Shown here piece by piece: positions 31,516-44,169 of a stretch of 64,000 bases of DNA. The first letter of the stretch is position 1; each line of letters opens with the position of its first letter. The stretch spans positions 13,268,001 through 13,332,000 of the forward strand of contig CM060734.1 in assembly GCA_030704615.1 (NCBI GenBank), read 5' to 3'. The position numbers and the translations under genes are program-made. The stretch is from Takakia lepidozioides. Its lineage: Eukaryota; Streptophyta; Takakiopsida; Takakiales; Takakiaceae. A model generated the notes under the pieces. It was given only the letters and a program-made list of their open reading frames with translations, ran no database searches and was not told where the DNA came from.

Positions 31516-33240
31516 CCATTCCTGCAGAAAAATGAGTCCATTTCTCCTACTTCAACCGCACAAAGTGATGTTGAATCTCAATATGTAGAGCAATTTCACG
31601 GAAGCAAGGCCAGGTAATCCCTAGGGATTCGTTTGAAGGAGGGTCGGATGAATGGGGATGGCGCAGAAAGGGGTGTGGATAGAGGTAATTTGGCTTGTGA
31701 GGTGTCAAGTAAAGCGAGAAATAAGGAATGGAGGCCACCTAGAAGCTACCATAGTTCTAGAGCTTTCCAAAAAGGAGGATGAGGTGGTGGGCCCTTCTAG
31801 AAGGTCCCACCACCGCCTTGAGACACTACATAAAGAGGGTGAGGGCTCCCTTTTTAGGGGTTTCTTGGGCCTCCACCTCACTTTGGTGGGCTTTGCTAGC
31901 AAGCAGAGCCCCCCATAAAAATGTAAAATTGGAACCTATACCATCTACGAATAAATGTTTAGTTTGTACATGGAACGTTGGATCCGAAATGCAAATTTGA
32001 TTCAAAAAATAATCATGCGACCTTTACGATGAGGATGACCAATATCCAGAAGCAGCCATGTAATTACTGAGCTGCAGATAAAGCAATTGTTGGCTGCTTC
32101 TTACTGCTCCAGCAACTACAAGCATTTGACACATAAAAACACATCCTATGGTAGATAGGGATTTTTAGTATTTTTCAGTAGGAGACATCCTGGGGCACTT
32201 TATCCTTTTTTCTGAACAAGTCCACGATCAGGTGTCAGGGATCCTGTACGCATGTTTCGAGACAGAAATTGGGGAAGATCAGATGTGTGTCATGTTTTTC
32301 TGAAGCAAGAGAATCGGAGGCTCCCATATGAATTAGTATGGCACCCGTTGTTGTAGCGGTAGTGGGTGCATGATTGAGAATGCCGAGTCTCCACCAGGCT
32401 AACACCTTCTGCCGCTAAGAGATAGATCGGCACCTGCTTTCAACTACTGCCCAATTCCATCTGGCCCTCGGCCATTGATGTGAAGCAATGGCAGAGGTTT
32501 GGAAGCATGTCGCACACACATACATCAGTCAAGAGATCTGTGTTGCTCCAGATTTTCGAAGAGTGCATCTTCAGCACTGTGGCTTCGTAGAGGAAACCCA
32601 CCTGTCATCCATATGTCTGTATGGGTGCACAAAGAAATTCTTCCAGGACTATTTGTGGCTTCAGAGATTGTGCTTTGCGTGTTAGGACCTGCCCATTGTC
32701 AGAGAGGAGGCAGAGGAGATGGAGGGAATTATTACATACTTGAGAGGCACACCGGGAGCCAGCGATTTTGGGTCCGTGCACTGCTGAAGAAGTCACTGCC
32801 AATGTGTCCTTGAGCTCACTCACCGCCATTGTCACTGGTATGCTTTGCCGCTCTCCCCTCTTCTGTGGCTTTTTGGTTTTGTGACATCAGCCATATCATA
32901 ATTCACACCCTTCCAGCTGCATCCTCTCAGCAACAAGGCCACCCTTTAACTTTCCCTTGTAGTATCGATGCGAAAGAGTTCACAAATAACAATTCAAGTA
33001 TCGTTGTTGGGTTGACTTGGACAACATTTTCCAACTGTCGTCTTCTAGGTATGCAAGGAACATCTACAGAGCGAAAAATTGTGGCACTAAATTATATTAC
33101 CCAGCCCTGTTCTTGTCACAATTAACGACAATCCAGTTGCAAGATATTGATCGGTTATCTGAGGGTTGAATTTGACATCAAATTAGTACCATGATTGTAC
33201 ACCTGTTACAGTAACGCCGCCATGATACATTTGGTTGTGC
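31516..33240. other. Intergenic stretch, no supportable gene
   Basis: Short open frames only, with no motif that I can assign. GAAGGTCCCACCACC / AGAAGGTCCCACC near 31,795 and the string TCTAGAAGG suggest a decayed repeat. Part of 32.9-33.24 kb could be the lost promoter or first exon of the SDR locus that follows. Confidence 0.4.
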
Positions 33241-33296
33241 TTACACTACCCACTGTGGAAACGGCAGAGAGAGGGAATCTGACAACAGAGGGGTGA

Positions 33297-36200
33297 ATGA
33301 CAGGGGCTACGTCTGGGATAGGGACGGAGACTGCACGGGTACTTGCAAAGAGAGGGGCACATGTCATTCTTGCTGTCCGGAACACAAAGGTGGCAGGGGG
33401 AGTGAAGTTGGGAATACTTGAGGAAAGCCCGGATGCACATGTGGACATTGCACATCTGGACCTCAATTCCCTCTCATCTGTACACGAATTTGCAGCTCAA
33501 TTCAAAGCTCGGAATATTCCTCTTCACATGCTCATGTCTGCACCATGCCTGTCCCTTCTACTTATGTAGATCTTTGCTTGCAGGGAATGAGTTACAAAAG
33601 AGACAGAGAGAGGAAGGTAGCAAAGGGTACGGTACAATAGAGCTCTGACATGCATTATTCGAAGAGATCACTTTGAATTTGAGGAAATCTGGACACAGTC
33701 ATGCATTAGGAATCTTGAGAAGGAAAGGGCATGATCAAGTACGCCGACATCCTTCACATTCTCAATGGTGGATCAAGTACCAGTCCCGACTCTTCTTGAA
33801 TTCCATCTACTCTTTCTTGAAGGATGTGATCCTCTGAATAATGCCAGGCCTGCAGGCTGTTGGTCGAGGATGACTTCTCACTCTGGAGATTAGCTCTGCA
33901 GATATTCTTGGATCTGGAGAAATAGTAGAATCTAATTATCAGAGTAGTATAAAAAGACAAAAGAAATGGTTATGTCTGAGAGAGGCCCAGTTGTCCAAGT
34001 CATAGGGTATAAAAAGTGAGTCAAACCAGAGAGCTCCACAGGAGGGCCCATAGGAAAGTAGAAGAACAAGAATCCACATCAAAAGACACCAGAGGTTGCC
34101 GAAGACGAAGTACCTCATGCAGGTAAGTTCTCAGATAGCCCGGAAGAGAGTGGAACTTTTACTGCATCCAGAACAGCCCGAATGCTTAATAAGGTGAAAG
34201 CAAATCTACGGAGTAGCTGTCGAAAGCTCTGGAGTTAAATTGGCTATGATTGTGCTCAGAGCTTTCTCAATTATGTTCGTATGTAGTTGATGTACACAGC
34301 TTCATTCAGCAAAATTTTGAAAGATTGAGAAGTGATGGTTGTGGCAAGGAACTACTTCAAGGATTCTCACAGATATGTTGGGCTGTAAAGTAACAATGCA
34401 GGTGCGATTTTTTTCAAGTTCCAGGGAGATGGCTTGGAGAAGACATTCGCTACAAATCACATTGGCAAGTAATAATGTGTCCTTCTACTCTGTTGTTATT
34501 CAAATCTGTTGATGTCATTCTGTGAGGATTTGTCGTGATCTTGTGACTCATTTTCATGATATCTCTCCCTCAACCATAGCATACTTTTAGTTGATGGAAG
34601 AGTCCCGTGATCAGTTTCAGCAGGGGTCATGTTCCGCCAATATCAATGCACCGATGAAGTTCTGCATATGCAGCCCAAAGTATGCATGGGGTTGGCAAGT
34701 ACACACAAACAGTGACTGTGCTTCATCTTTTGAACCATCACATGGTGTGTGTGGGGCAAAAAACCAATCTTCTTTAAATGTGGATGTTCATTCACAATCA
34801 TAGTGACATGGCATGCAGGCCCGTTTCTCCTCACCAATCTGCTTCTTGATGTCATGAAAGCAACAGCCGAGGAAACTGGGATTGAGGGGCGCATTGTGAT
34901 GGTGTCATCTTTAGGTTACAAGTTCACTTACAGTGGTGGAATTGCTTTTGACAAGCTGAATGATGAAAAAAGGTAAAGATAGTCTACCTTTCCCTATCTC
35001 CTTCTCTCACCTCATCTCGAGTGGTTTCTTGTTGTGCTACTTTGTCCCATAGGGGTTATTGGACAAATCACACAGCAGATTGATGCTTGTGTAAGGGGAT
35101 TTCTAGAGGATATCTGGAAAACTCAGGTCGATTGTCTGTTCCAAGGTAAGTCATACTACCTGCGTCAGCCCTGACAAAGGTAGTTTCTGTCCCTTTGTGT
35201 TCCCCTCAAACTGGGCGCAGGGTCAATGGCCACAAGGCTACGGCAAACAACGTCTTATAAGTACATTTTCAAGGGCGCTCCTTGTATATCTCTCTGCGAA
35301 GCGCAGGGAAAGTATTCTTTCACTAGACTTTCCTCTGCACAAATTAAGTGGCTGGGTATAGTGGGAGCAACAAAGCGCAGGTGCAGCTCCTTCAGGGAGG
35401 CATGCGTTTTATTCTATGACTGTTTTGCTGCAGGAAGAAGGCGCCAATGTGACAAGCAACGCACTTCACCCTGGCCCTATCAACACCAACTTAGGTGGTG
35501 ATCACAATAGCATTCTGAAAAGTAAGGTCTCTCACTTGTTCCTCGCCCCATGTAGTGCAACATTTAGGTGTCTTTTGGTAAATGTGGGAGGGTAATGCCT
35601 CTTACTTTGGCTGGGTGGACCATCAATTATATTCTCCCAAAGAGGCCTATGTGGGGAAAGGGGTTGCACTAGAGCGCCACAGGCTACTCCAATAGTGGTA
35701 TGTACCTATTGAAGATAAGGGGGAGGAAGGGTGCAAGCAAGAGAAAGGACAAGAGCTTCATGACGTCCAGAAACATCGAACTTACGGAACATGGTATTGT
35801 GTCTGACAGAAATTCTTTATGGTGCTGCTGCCCCTTTTGTGAAAACGGTTCCTCAGGTATGCTTTACAAGGCTCACTTTACACCAAACTTTAGCAGAAGG
35901 CGCAAGTGCATGCAAATATTGGCTGTGTTGGTAAACTGTAAATCACCTGGGTGCAATAGTTGCGGTGCTATTTATTGAAGTAGCTGCCTAAGCATTCCAA
36001 TTTGAAAGTTTGCGGATAGTATTTGCATCTACCCGTGCAGAGCATGGTGTCTTGCAATTAACATTGGGATAGCCAACGGATAAAGGCATTGAGTGGTGAA
36101 TGGCCTTAGTATCTGCACCAAGGCTGACATTGCGCATCTGGAGGCCCTAAGGATGTTCCTAATTGAGTTTTGTCAGCATCTGGTTCGTCAAGAATACCAA

Positions 36201-36476
36201 CCTCATAGACAAGCAAATGAAGGATGACAGCACTTTCATGTTCAGTTGCTGAGCACAAAGGCAAGATGCTTGATTACAAATAATCTGAAAGAATAAATTT
36301 GGGTATTACATGCGGCCACGACATGTTATGTGGCCACCAGCCCAGCTCTCAAGGGGGTATCAGGGAAATTTTTTTCCGACTGCAATGAGGAGTCATGTTC
36401 ATCTTATGCCACTGATGCGGACGCAGCAGCTGCTCTTTGGAAGTTCAGTGAGGACTTCACAACCTCCAAATTGTAG
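33297..36476 (+). pseudogene. Short-chain dehydrogenase/reductase (TIC32/retinol-dehydrogenase-like), intron-containing pseudogene
   Basis: Exon 1 (to 33,535) has the NAD(P)-binding TGATSGIGTETARVLAKRGA (TGxxxGIG) and HLDLNSLSSV. A GT intron leads to exon 2 (34,391-34,464), NNAGAIFFKF...DGLEKTFATNHIG, giving the NNAG motif. Its 3' donor is GCAAGT, a GC-AG intron. Exon 3 (34,819-34,972) has GPFLLTNLLLD and GRIVMVSSLGY with the catalytic Ser region. Exon 5 (35,434-35,521) reads EEGANVTSNALHPGPINTNL. The last exon (36,312-36,476) reads AATTCYVATSPALKGVSGKF to a TAG. The exon that should hold the catalytic YxxxK (expected ~35,053-35,145) has a stop and no Tyr/Lys motif. A TGA precedes exon 1, and the junction to the last exon is lost. 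It is a decayed duplicate that kept its introns, not a retrocopy. Intact family members are ~310-330 aa NADPH-dependent oxidoreductases. Confidence 0.85.
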
Positions 36477-37809
36477 CTGAAATACAATGGCTGGCATGAC
36501 TCTCCACGAGTGCCTGAAACTTGTAGCTCTTCGCCCTGTAATTCCCGTTTATGGAATCACTCCATTCTTTTTGGGTTCTTGTATTGTTGTTATACTCCAT
36601 CCTTTGCATCTAAAGCTTGCAATGTAGACATGGATTGAAGACTCTCTAAGGTTTGGCAACATTTCAAAACTGGAAGTATTTCTGGATGCTTTGACTGCAA
36701 AATATAAGTTTCTCATAAGGAGTGAAATGCACCTCTATAGGCATGACATCTCAAAGTGGTTTGGTGGTTTGGAAGAAACATATCGCCTCTATCTTGTTTT
36801 CCAGCTTTGAACATTTCATGGCTGAGTCAAAAGCCCAGGCCCTTTTGGGGTTTACTTATTGGGAAATGAGTTTGTGCTTTGCTATTTGGCTGGAATTGTT
36901 TGGGTGTTAAAATTTGGTGAAAAAGAAGTGTTGTAGAACCAGAACTACCTCCATGAAGGTAATTCTTTATTCATACGTATATGTGCACATTACCTACACG
37001 AAGATACGCTGGGCGCTCGCTGGACTGTGGGCGCAGTGCAAACGCGGATGCGTGCTTCGCTTCTGTAGTCTCTCAGAGTGTGTGTGGGCTGCCTTCGTCT
37101 GAGTGCTGGCGGTTGGGGGGACGCCATTACAGACCGTTGCTCCATGGCAAGCTTGTTATGCATAGCGGCATCTAATATATAGAAACTTCTCTTATGTTCT
37201 TCGGACGACCTGCATTTGTTAGTGGGCGATGGGCTCTGATCTGGTGACCCAGGTTTTGAGAGGATGGTCTCTCAGGATGAAGGTCATAGAGGCACACAGA
37301 GAGGGTACGAGTTGTTTCTGCTCATTAAGCTGCTCGGCAAATCGGCTGGAGACAGTATGAAGGACACAGGGTCTTTACTGAAGCGGGGAGGTTAAACACT
37401 ACCACAAATCTTGCTTAGTACATCAGCTCTCAAGCACTCACTTGGTTGGCGATTACTACGACTGTGCTTCTCTTTCGTAGTCACGGTATTGAACGTCGGA
37501 GACGTTAAGGTCAACAAATACACATGGAAGTGACGTGCATTAGGTCCTAGAGTCTATGTTGAGGAATGGTTTGCGCTCCTAGAAGCTAGTGGCAACTCAG
37601 GCTATGTGTGTTTTCTGCAGAGGTGATTGGTGAGTATGGCAGTATGAAAGAGAGGATGAATCTTGGATGATGGCTCCCCATGTGTGAGATAACAACTGAA
37701 AGAAATCCCTTGATGCGGAGGATCTAGTGCCAATTGACAGGAGAGCATTGGCGCAGTGAGTGTTGATAGCATTTTGACGACTGCACCGAGCAGTCGATTC
37801 GGGAGAGAG
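36477..37809. other. Intergenic; probable upstream region of the ARGLU1-like gene
   Basis: Only short unrelated frames and no recognisable domain. The 3' part (about 37,500-37,809) probably contains the promoter and 5' UTR of the next gene. No convincing TATA or CpG-type element was identified by eye. Confidence 0.35.
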
Positions 37810-40555
37810 ATGCCACGATCCGATTCACGGTCGCCTCCTCGCAAGGGTAGGCGAAGGTCGCTGGTACGCTCTCCATCGCCTCCACCGCCGCCATCGCCTC
37901 AGTCACCGGCAGTAGACGGAGGCGAGACCACAGAAGCCGCTCTCCTCCTCTTCTTCATTCACATGGCAGGTGTGTTACAGTGAGCAAGGCATGGTTGCTT
38001 GGCCACTTTCTCAGTCTATTGTTACGCTAGAAGCCATGTGAGAGTGGAAGAGTTGTCGAGAAAGAGAGAAACAAAATATCCAGAAATTGATGGGAAAAGG
38101 AAAAAGAATGAGGTGGGACCAGACAGGCTCGGGATGGAAGGAGGGGGGTTTGATGACGCCGCTGCTGTTTTGAAGAAAAGCAGGAGGCCTTGGGAAGTCA
38201 CTTCTGGAATTTTACATACGATTCTTCTGCTTCTGCTGAACCCTGATGGCTGCCCTCTCCCCTGTGATGACGGTACCCCTAGATGCGCCTACCCTGTTGC
38301 TTTCAGCTTAGGCGCCGAAAAGTTATTCAGATATTGGTTTGTGGACTTGCTTACTTCTAGAGGTTGCAGAGGTAGGATTTTTCATATAGTGCACTCCTGA
38401 AGTCTGTTATGTTGATAGATTGGAAAGTAGATGGTGGGTTGGAGAAGCCATAGCTAACCGCGGTCCAAAGAAGTATGTGACAGCTTTAGTGGGATTGCTC
38501 CCTTCTTGAAAGGGAGGAGCTTGCTGTAAGAGATAAGAATTCTATGAGCTAAGAGTTGGCACTGGTTGGATGCAACTGGCACAAGTAACTTTCTTAGATG
38601 GAGTTTGAAGGGGGTTTTGCCAATCTGTGCTCTTCAAATAACCACTGATGATGTGTGCTTTTTGGTGTAAACAGGCGCAAGAGTAGGTCGATATCCCCCA
38701 GGCGAGTGAAGCGGCGCAGTCATTCACGATCGCCTGTGCACAAGTCTGGAAGTCCTAGTCTGATCTCTGTGGAGCGAAAGCGAGCTCTAGACAAGGCATG
38801 TGCAGATGAAGAACTTGAGACAAAGAGGTACGTCCTTCCTTGATGATTGAGTTTTGGTCTCTCCTTGAAATATTGGAAATTTTTGTTTCTGGATTGTGTT
38901 TTCTTAATTGATTCTATAAGGTCTCGGCTTCAAAGGATTCTCTTTTCTAATTGTTAACCATAACTTCCTAGGGTTATTTTGTCTTGTCAATATCCACTCT
39001 AACCGTACTTAAAATAAGATCGACAAAGTCTTGGAATCTAATACATCTGTTGGCCACAAGGCTACGGCAAACAATGTCTTAAGTACATTCTAAATACATC
39101 TGTGTGATCTGGTTTATACAGGGGGCATATTGTTAGAGATGTGTGTTGAGTCTCATCAATATTGGCTGTGTTTGCCCTTCTCCAATCCTGTTGCGGCATG
39201 AAAGTATTATCGAATCAGTCTCTTTTTTCTACAGCTGCAAGTTCTCTCTTGCTATCGCTCTTTGTCCTACGATTTGAACGTTGGCTGCACTGAACTGCTG
39301 GCAGGTGTCAGCAAGAAGCTGAATTGAAGCTAATTGAAGAGGAAACTTCAAGAAGAGTGGAGGAAGAGATACGCAAACAGGTTCAGGAAGCTTTAAATAC
39401 AGAAGAATTGAGGAAGGAGATTGAGATGAAATTTGAAGAGGGTCGCGAGAAGATTTTTGATGAGATTGCTGGTCAGCTGGAAAGTGAAAAGGAGCAAGCA
39501 CTTGCTGAAGCCAGAAAAAAAGAGGTGAGCCATTCATAGTGCATTGAATTTTTTCCCCTGTTTGAAGAAACATGTATCACTACGAAAGAAGCAACAGGTC
39601 GCATTCCTCCCTATCTTGTTGCAAAAACATATATATGCAGACTTTGCAGCACTTATATGTGCATTACAGAACTCAATTTGAATATAAGGGACTCGTGATA
39701 TACTTACCGTGTGATGATAAAATGTCTGGATATACTTCGTCCTATTGTTTACCAAATGCACAGGTAGGTGGTGCTTGTGTTGTTGCTTGGGACTTGTGCC
39801 CTCTGTTTGCATATTAGGGTTGTTGGGAGGCATTATATTGGTTAACTTGATCTTTGTTGACAAGTAACCATGTGTTTAAGCTTCGGCAGGTATACTGCAC
39901 TGGAAAGAGTAAGGTGCTTAGAATAGTTTTTTAATTAATGCTTTCAGGGCTTTGTGGGAAGCTCCAATAGAGTTTGTCTTTTGAAGTGGTTGCAGCTCCT
40001 AATCTGTTTTTTCGATCCATATTCACCAGGCTCTTAAAGCTTACCTCTGTAGGTCTATCTGGAAGATCCAAGGTCTTGGTCTTGCTGGGTAGACTCCTGG
40101 GTTTACTGTCAATCTCTTCTAAAGTTGTGCCAAGAGTGGTATCCCGTAGCAGTCACACTCTATCACTGATCGACGAGGAGGTCTGTAAATACTTGCTGTG
40201 GTTGATGTTCAGAATCTGAAGAATCCATTTCTTACAACAACTGTCCAGTGTGGTCACGAGTGCTGAACATGTAGAGTAAGTTCTGTTTCAGGAGCAAGTC
40301 GAGGAGAAGAAGGGAGAGCTGGATAGGATGTTGGAGGAGAACCAGTGGAAGATAGACGAGTCACAGAGGCGCGCTGCCGAGGAGCAATTAAGAAAAGAAG
40401 AAGAGCGGTACCGGGAGTTGGAAGCATTGCAGCATCAAAAGGAAGAGGCTTTGAGACGCAAAAAATTGGAAGAGGACCAGGGTCGTGTTGAACAGATGAA
40501 AATTCTTGGGAAGAAGAATACTCGTCCCAAGTTGTCATTTGCCTTTTCAAAATGA
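37810..40555 (+). CDS. ARGLU1: ARGLU1-like Arg/Glu-rich splicing and transcription cofactor (four coding exons; frame break in exon 1)
   Basis: Exons 37,810-37,969, 38,675-38,827, 39,305-39,524 and 40,292-40,555, all with GT/AG borders. Exons 1-2 encode an Arg/Ser-rich region (MPRSDSRSPPRKGRRR; RRKSRSISPRRVKRRSHSRS; SPSLISVERKRAL). Exons 3-4 encode the long Glu-rich helix typical of ARGLU1: QQEAELKLIEEETSRRVEEE, KKEEQVEEK, RKEEERYRELEALQ, ending KKNTRPKLSFAFSK. That C-terminus is diagnostic. The family acts in the nucleus in RNA splicing and Mediator-linked transcription. Exons 2-4 are clean and in phase. Exon 1 is 160 nt where 161 or 158 would be needed: after SPSPPPPPSPQSP the RS-like continuation (GSRRRRDHRSRSP) lies in another frame. 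This is either an assembly error in the CCTCCACCGCCGCC run or a real loss. Total expected ~265 aa. Confidence 0.85.
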
Positions 40556-41938
40556 CACAGCAGATGGCTTACTGCTATTGCTAGCTCTCCCCCCCCTTCA
40601 TCCCTTCTAGTCCTTTAAATGACTTAGTGACAGGAATTCTGTGGTGACGCATCATTTACTCTTAGGATTGGTACAAGGAGACGAGAAAAATGGATTTCAA
40701 TACTGGAGTAGAGGTATGGCTCTCCCTATCACTGTTTGTACAATGTTCACTCCACACATTGAAGCATCAACATGGGCTTGAATTTCAGAAAGTCTGTTCA
40801 TGTGAGTCTACTGTTGCTACAAATGAATTCCATGCCACAGCACATAATATTTGACAATCCTTCGAAGCTATTTTTCATGGCGATTGTGCACACAGGCAGG
40901 GCTTCAAGAAGATAAAATAACCATATGCATGTGCCTGGTGTTTATTTTGTCACAATAGAGGAAGATGGGCCAGTTGGGGTGATTCGTTCGATGACAGTTA
41001 CGGGGCAGCACCAATACGGGCTTACCATGTGGTGTGGGTTCATCGTAGGCATTATTTGGGAGCACCAGGGAGAGCGATGGAGGGGCAGACAGTTAGCTTT
41101 CCAAGCTGGTAGTGTTCGTCTACCGTTAAGATGGAGTTGATGAGGGGTTGGGTAGTGTAGAGCCTTGTTGGTGGCATAGGCATGCAGTTGTGTTAAATGG
41201 CTGCTACAGTGGGACCGAAGTAAGGAGGGGAGAGAGATGGTTTGGCTACACGCGTAGCATATAATTTGCTTGGGAGGCCATGGATTGTGGCTGGGGCTAT
41301 TTGGTGGGTTGTTATGACGGTTGCATTTGGTTACAACCAAGTTGCAGCAGTAAATGTGTAAACAGTTATGTGGAAATTTAATGTTGGAAGATTTGGAAGG
41401 CCAGCACATGGTGGCTTGATGATATGCAGCTGTGAGAAGCAGGCAGTTTTAGTTAATATGTCCGATTCTTTGACGCGAATATGATGATACATTTTAAGAT
41501 CTAGTGGCCGAGCTGAAGCAGCGGGGGGGGGTAATAGATTGCTGTAGGTGTCTGTATTAATGAGGGGGGGTGAAGGGATGGCTGGAATGAGTAGCAGCCT
41601 TATACTTGGAGGTGTGATGCTAGGGGTGTTTGTGGGGGAGTCCGGGTGCAGGAGGGTGTGATAGGGTGGTTTGTGGGGTGTATGTGGGCAGTACTTGGGA
41701 TTTTGTGGTACAAAAGAACGAGTAATAGTTCTGTGGGAGTGTCGATGAGTGAGGGGTTGATGGGCACAGTGGGTGGGAGTGGTCCAGTGGTTGGTACCCA
41801 GACAGTGTAGGGGGAGGATAGTGGGGTAGTGTATTATTTTTGGTTGTGCTGTGGGTTTGGGGATAGTGGGTGATTATGGCCAGTGAGTGTATTTTGCATA
41901 AGGTTGTGTGGTAGTATCACAAAGGGAGAGTGAGAGTG
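40556..41938. other. 3' UTR of the ARGLU1-like gene and intergenic sequence
   Basis: The first few hundred bases are probably the 3' UTR. From ~40,900 the plus strand becomes G/T-rich with homopolymer G runs (41,521-41,530), similar to 26.4-29 kb, so a decayed LINE 5' region in minus orientation is likely. The minus-strand frame 41,409-40,942 is Pro/His/Cys-rich without a known motif. Confidence 0.35.
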
Positions 41939-41950
41939 TGGTGGTAGAGA

Positions 41951-42134
41951 CAACCAACATGTAGCCCACTGGTAATGGGCACATACCACGTTGGATGTGG
42001 TTGTGGGTTCAAACCACGGTCTGGTGTGTCATGAAGGTGTCCACCTTTCAGCTGGAAGGGAGTAGCCCTTTGTGGTGAAGTGACACCATGAGTTACGCTC
42101 CCTTCGGGAGGCCCGTCATACTTTTACTGTTTTA
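41951..42134 (+). mobile_element. tRNA-derived SINE (184 bp) with 12-bp target duplication
   Basis: The head contains an RNA polymerase III A box, TAGCCCACTGG (~41,962), and a B box, GGTTCAAACC (~42,007), about 45 bp apart, as in tRNA-derived SINEs. The body continues with GGTGTCCACCTTTCAGCTGG and ends in a T-rich tail (cttttactgtttta). The 12-mer TGGTGGTAGAGA occurs at 41,939-41,950 and again at 42,135-42,146, flanking the element exactly. It lies in G/T-rich sequence of possible LINE origin. Confidence 0.8.
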
Positions 42135-42149
42135 TGGTGGTAGAGAGTT

Positions 42150-44160
42150 TTGGGGTGTGTATGCAGGTAGGTCAGTGGGTGGGTAGAGGAGCATGAGAGG
42201 GTGTATTGCGGAGGAATGATGTGATGAAGTAGTGTATGGTAGTACTGTGAGGAAGTGTTGTGAGGGAGTCGTTTGATAATAGAATGTTTGGTTGGAGCCA
42301 GCAGTAGGTAAACCCCAGGTGGGTACCAGCCTAGCCTCTGTACACTGAGAAGACAAGCCGGCTGTGCAATGATAAGAAGAGAGTAGCTAGAGTACTTAGT
42401 ATAACAGGCGCCCGGGGCAGCTGGGGGAGCTGATGCTGTGGGTGTTGAGGTGCTTCTTGGGGTGCTGAAACCTAGGTGGTCATAGGGGGGCGCCGATTCG
42501 AAACATCTAGTCTGCAGCAGGGCAGTCTTGTCATAGCCTATTTCTTCGTAATTGCTGAGTGGGTATTGGGGCATCTGTGTGGTCGGTGATGTAACAGTAC
42601 ATGGAAGTATCTAGACGAACCTGCAGCCATGGTCCAAGGTAAAGACAACTTGCCAGATATTAGCGGTGTGGATAGCGGGGGGGGGGAGCATAAGCAGAAA
42701 ACATGTAGGCAGGCTGCAGCAGGGATGACATGAGCTAGGGTGGGTGGGGACTTCCCTGGGAGTAGAGGTGGTGTGCATCACTGGGGCCGAAGTGTGTGTT
42801 AGCTTGCCTGCCAGCGAGGGTGAGATTCCCAGAAAGAGGAAGGCCCGCGTATGGATTTTGGGAGCCTGTGGGAGAGTCGAGGTTCTAAAGCCACCAAAGA
42901 GGTGCACCACGTTAAAGCAAGTAAATTTAATGGGTATCAATCCACGTGCAATTGATAGAGAGTAGGGGGAGGAGACAGCTGGGGCTATGGGAATGTGAAA
43001 GCAGGGAGTTGAGGAGATGGGGTCAGGCACAGGCAAGGTGTTTAGGACAGACTGTTGAGAGGTGAGATCCACAAGGGGGTTGGTGGAGAGAGAAGTATAC
43101 AAAGTGTCAGCAGTGACGGGGACAGAGTGACAGGAATTGATAAAGGGCAGGGGCAGTGTAGCCGCTTTTGTGACGGTCAAAAGAGGAGAGTGGGAGCAGC
43201 AGCTAGTGGCGGCAGGCTGTGGGTAGGCCGTGTGCAAGTCAGACCATGACATCTGGAGAGGAGTACTGCGGATTGGCAATAGGGGGGTAGTGGGGGATGG
43301 AATGATGGTACCTGGAGTGATTTGGGAGAGGGTCAATCAGCCCGAGTTTTGATAGGTCGATCTGCCGGCAGCTTGATGGGCTGCCAGTTTTGGTGAGGAT
43401 GTGGTTGGCAGAGTTGAGGGCAGCGTGGATGAGCGCATCAGAGTTGTCACAATTGTCAGCTGGGCCAGCTACGTAGCTGGACTGATACGACTGTTTTGGA
43501 GCAGATGGTAAGGATCGCAGACAAGGGGGTCGCATGGGTGGTGTTGCTAGCAGCATCACTTGGGGGGGACGCATGACCAACATTATCAGTACAAGACATG
43601 GTCCAGCAGCTATGTGGGGCATGGGGAGTACATGAAGAGGCAGGGCAGGGGGGGGGGGTAAATGAATGGGCATGAGCTGGGGATGTCAACAACAGATACA
43701 GCTGGTTTGTACGAGATGGGTGTATAGGTCTTCTTGGGATTCATACACATCCTATGAGGGGTTAAGAGCAGTGAAACAGGTAACCGCAGAGAGTCAAGCA
43801 AAAGAGAAGAGGTAATGTATTGGCTAGGTATTGAATTGATAAGGGGGGGGTGGGTCCATAAGCAGGAGAGGAGGTTAGACAACTCCCTGTGCATCAGGGG
43901 CCTAAGAGGCCTTGGGTAAGGGACTGAAGACGCCATTGACCACTGCTGGTGGGGGGCTGGTGGGTGCTGAGGCCCGAGGCCAGGGCTCCACGGCTGAGCA
44001 GTAGTGCTTGACTGGAATTAAGTGGCCAGGCAGACTTCCGTTTCGGCCAGCAGGTGTACCACAGCCCCGATGGTAGTGTGAATGGGGTAGAGTCAGCAGA
44101 GGGGAGTAGAGGGGGGTTCCTCCATGCACCGAGACCCAGCTTCAGCATGCCGCATGTGCC
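42150..44160 (-). other. C-rich minus-strand region with overlapping open frames, possibly a LINE 5' part/ORF1 relic
   Basis: Frames at 42,116-42,574, 42,611-43,336, 43,239-43,673, 43,610-43,936 and 43,894-44,316 follow each other on the minus strand and are Pro/Ser/Thr-rich. Composition and arrangement match the 23.9-28.8 kb region. No motif confirms a protein. Some pieces (ARGLIPIKFTCF; DLSKLGLIDPL) could belong to an ORF1-like protein, but this is weak. Confidence 0.35.
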
Positions 44161-44169
44161 CCACCCTAA

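Noticed and set aside
37999-38400. 133-codon ORF in intron 1 of the ARGLU1-like gene
   Set aside because: No homologous motif; it lies in an intron with good flanking splice sites and has ordinary intronic composition.
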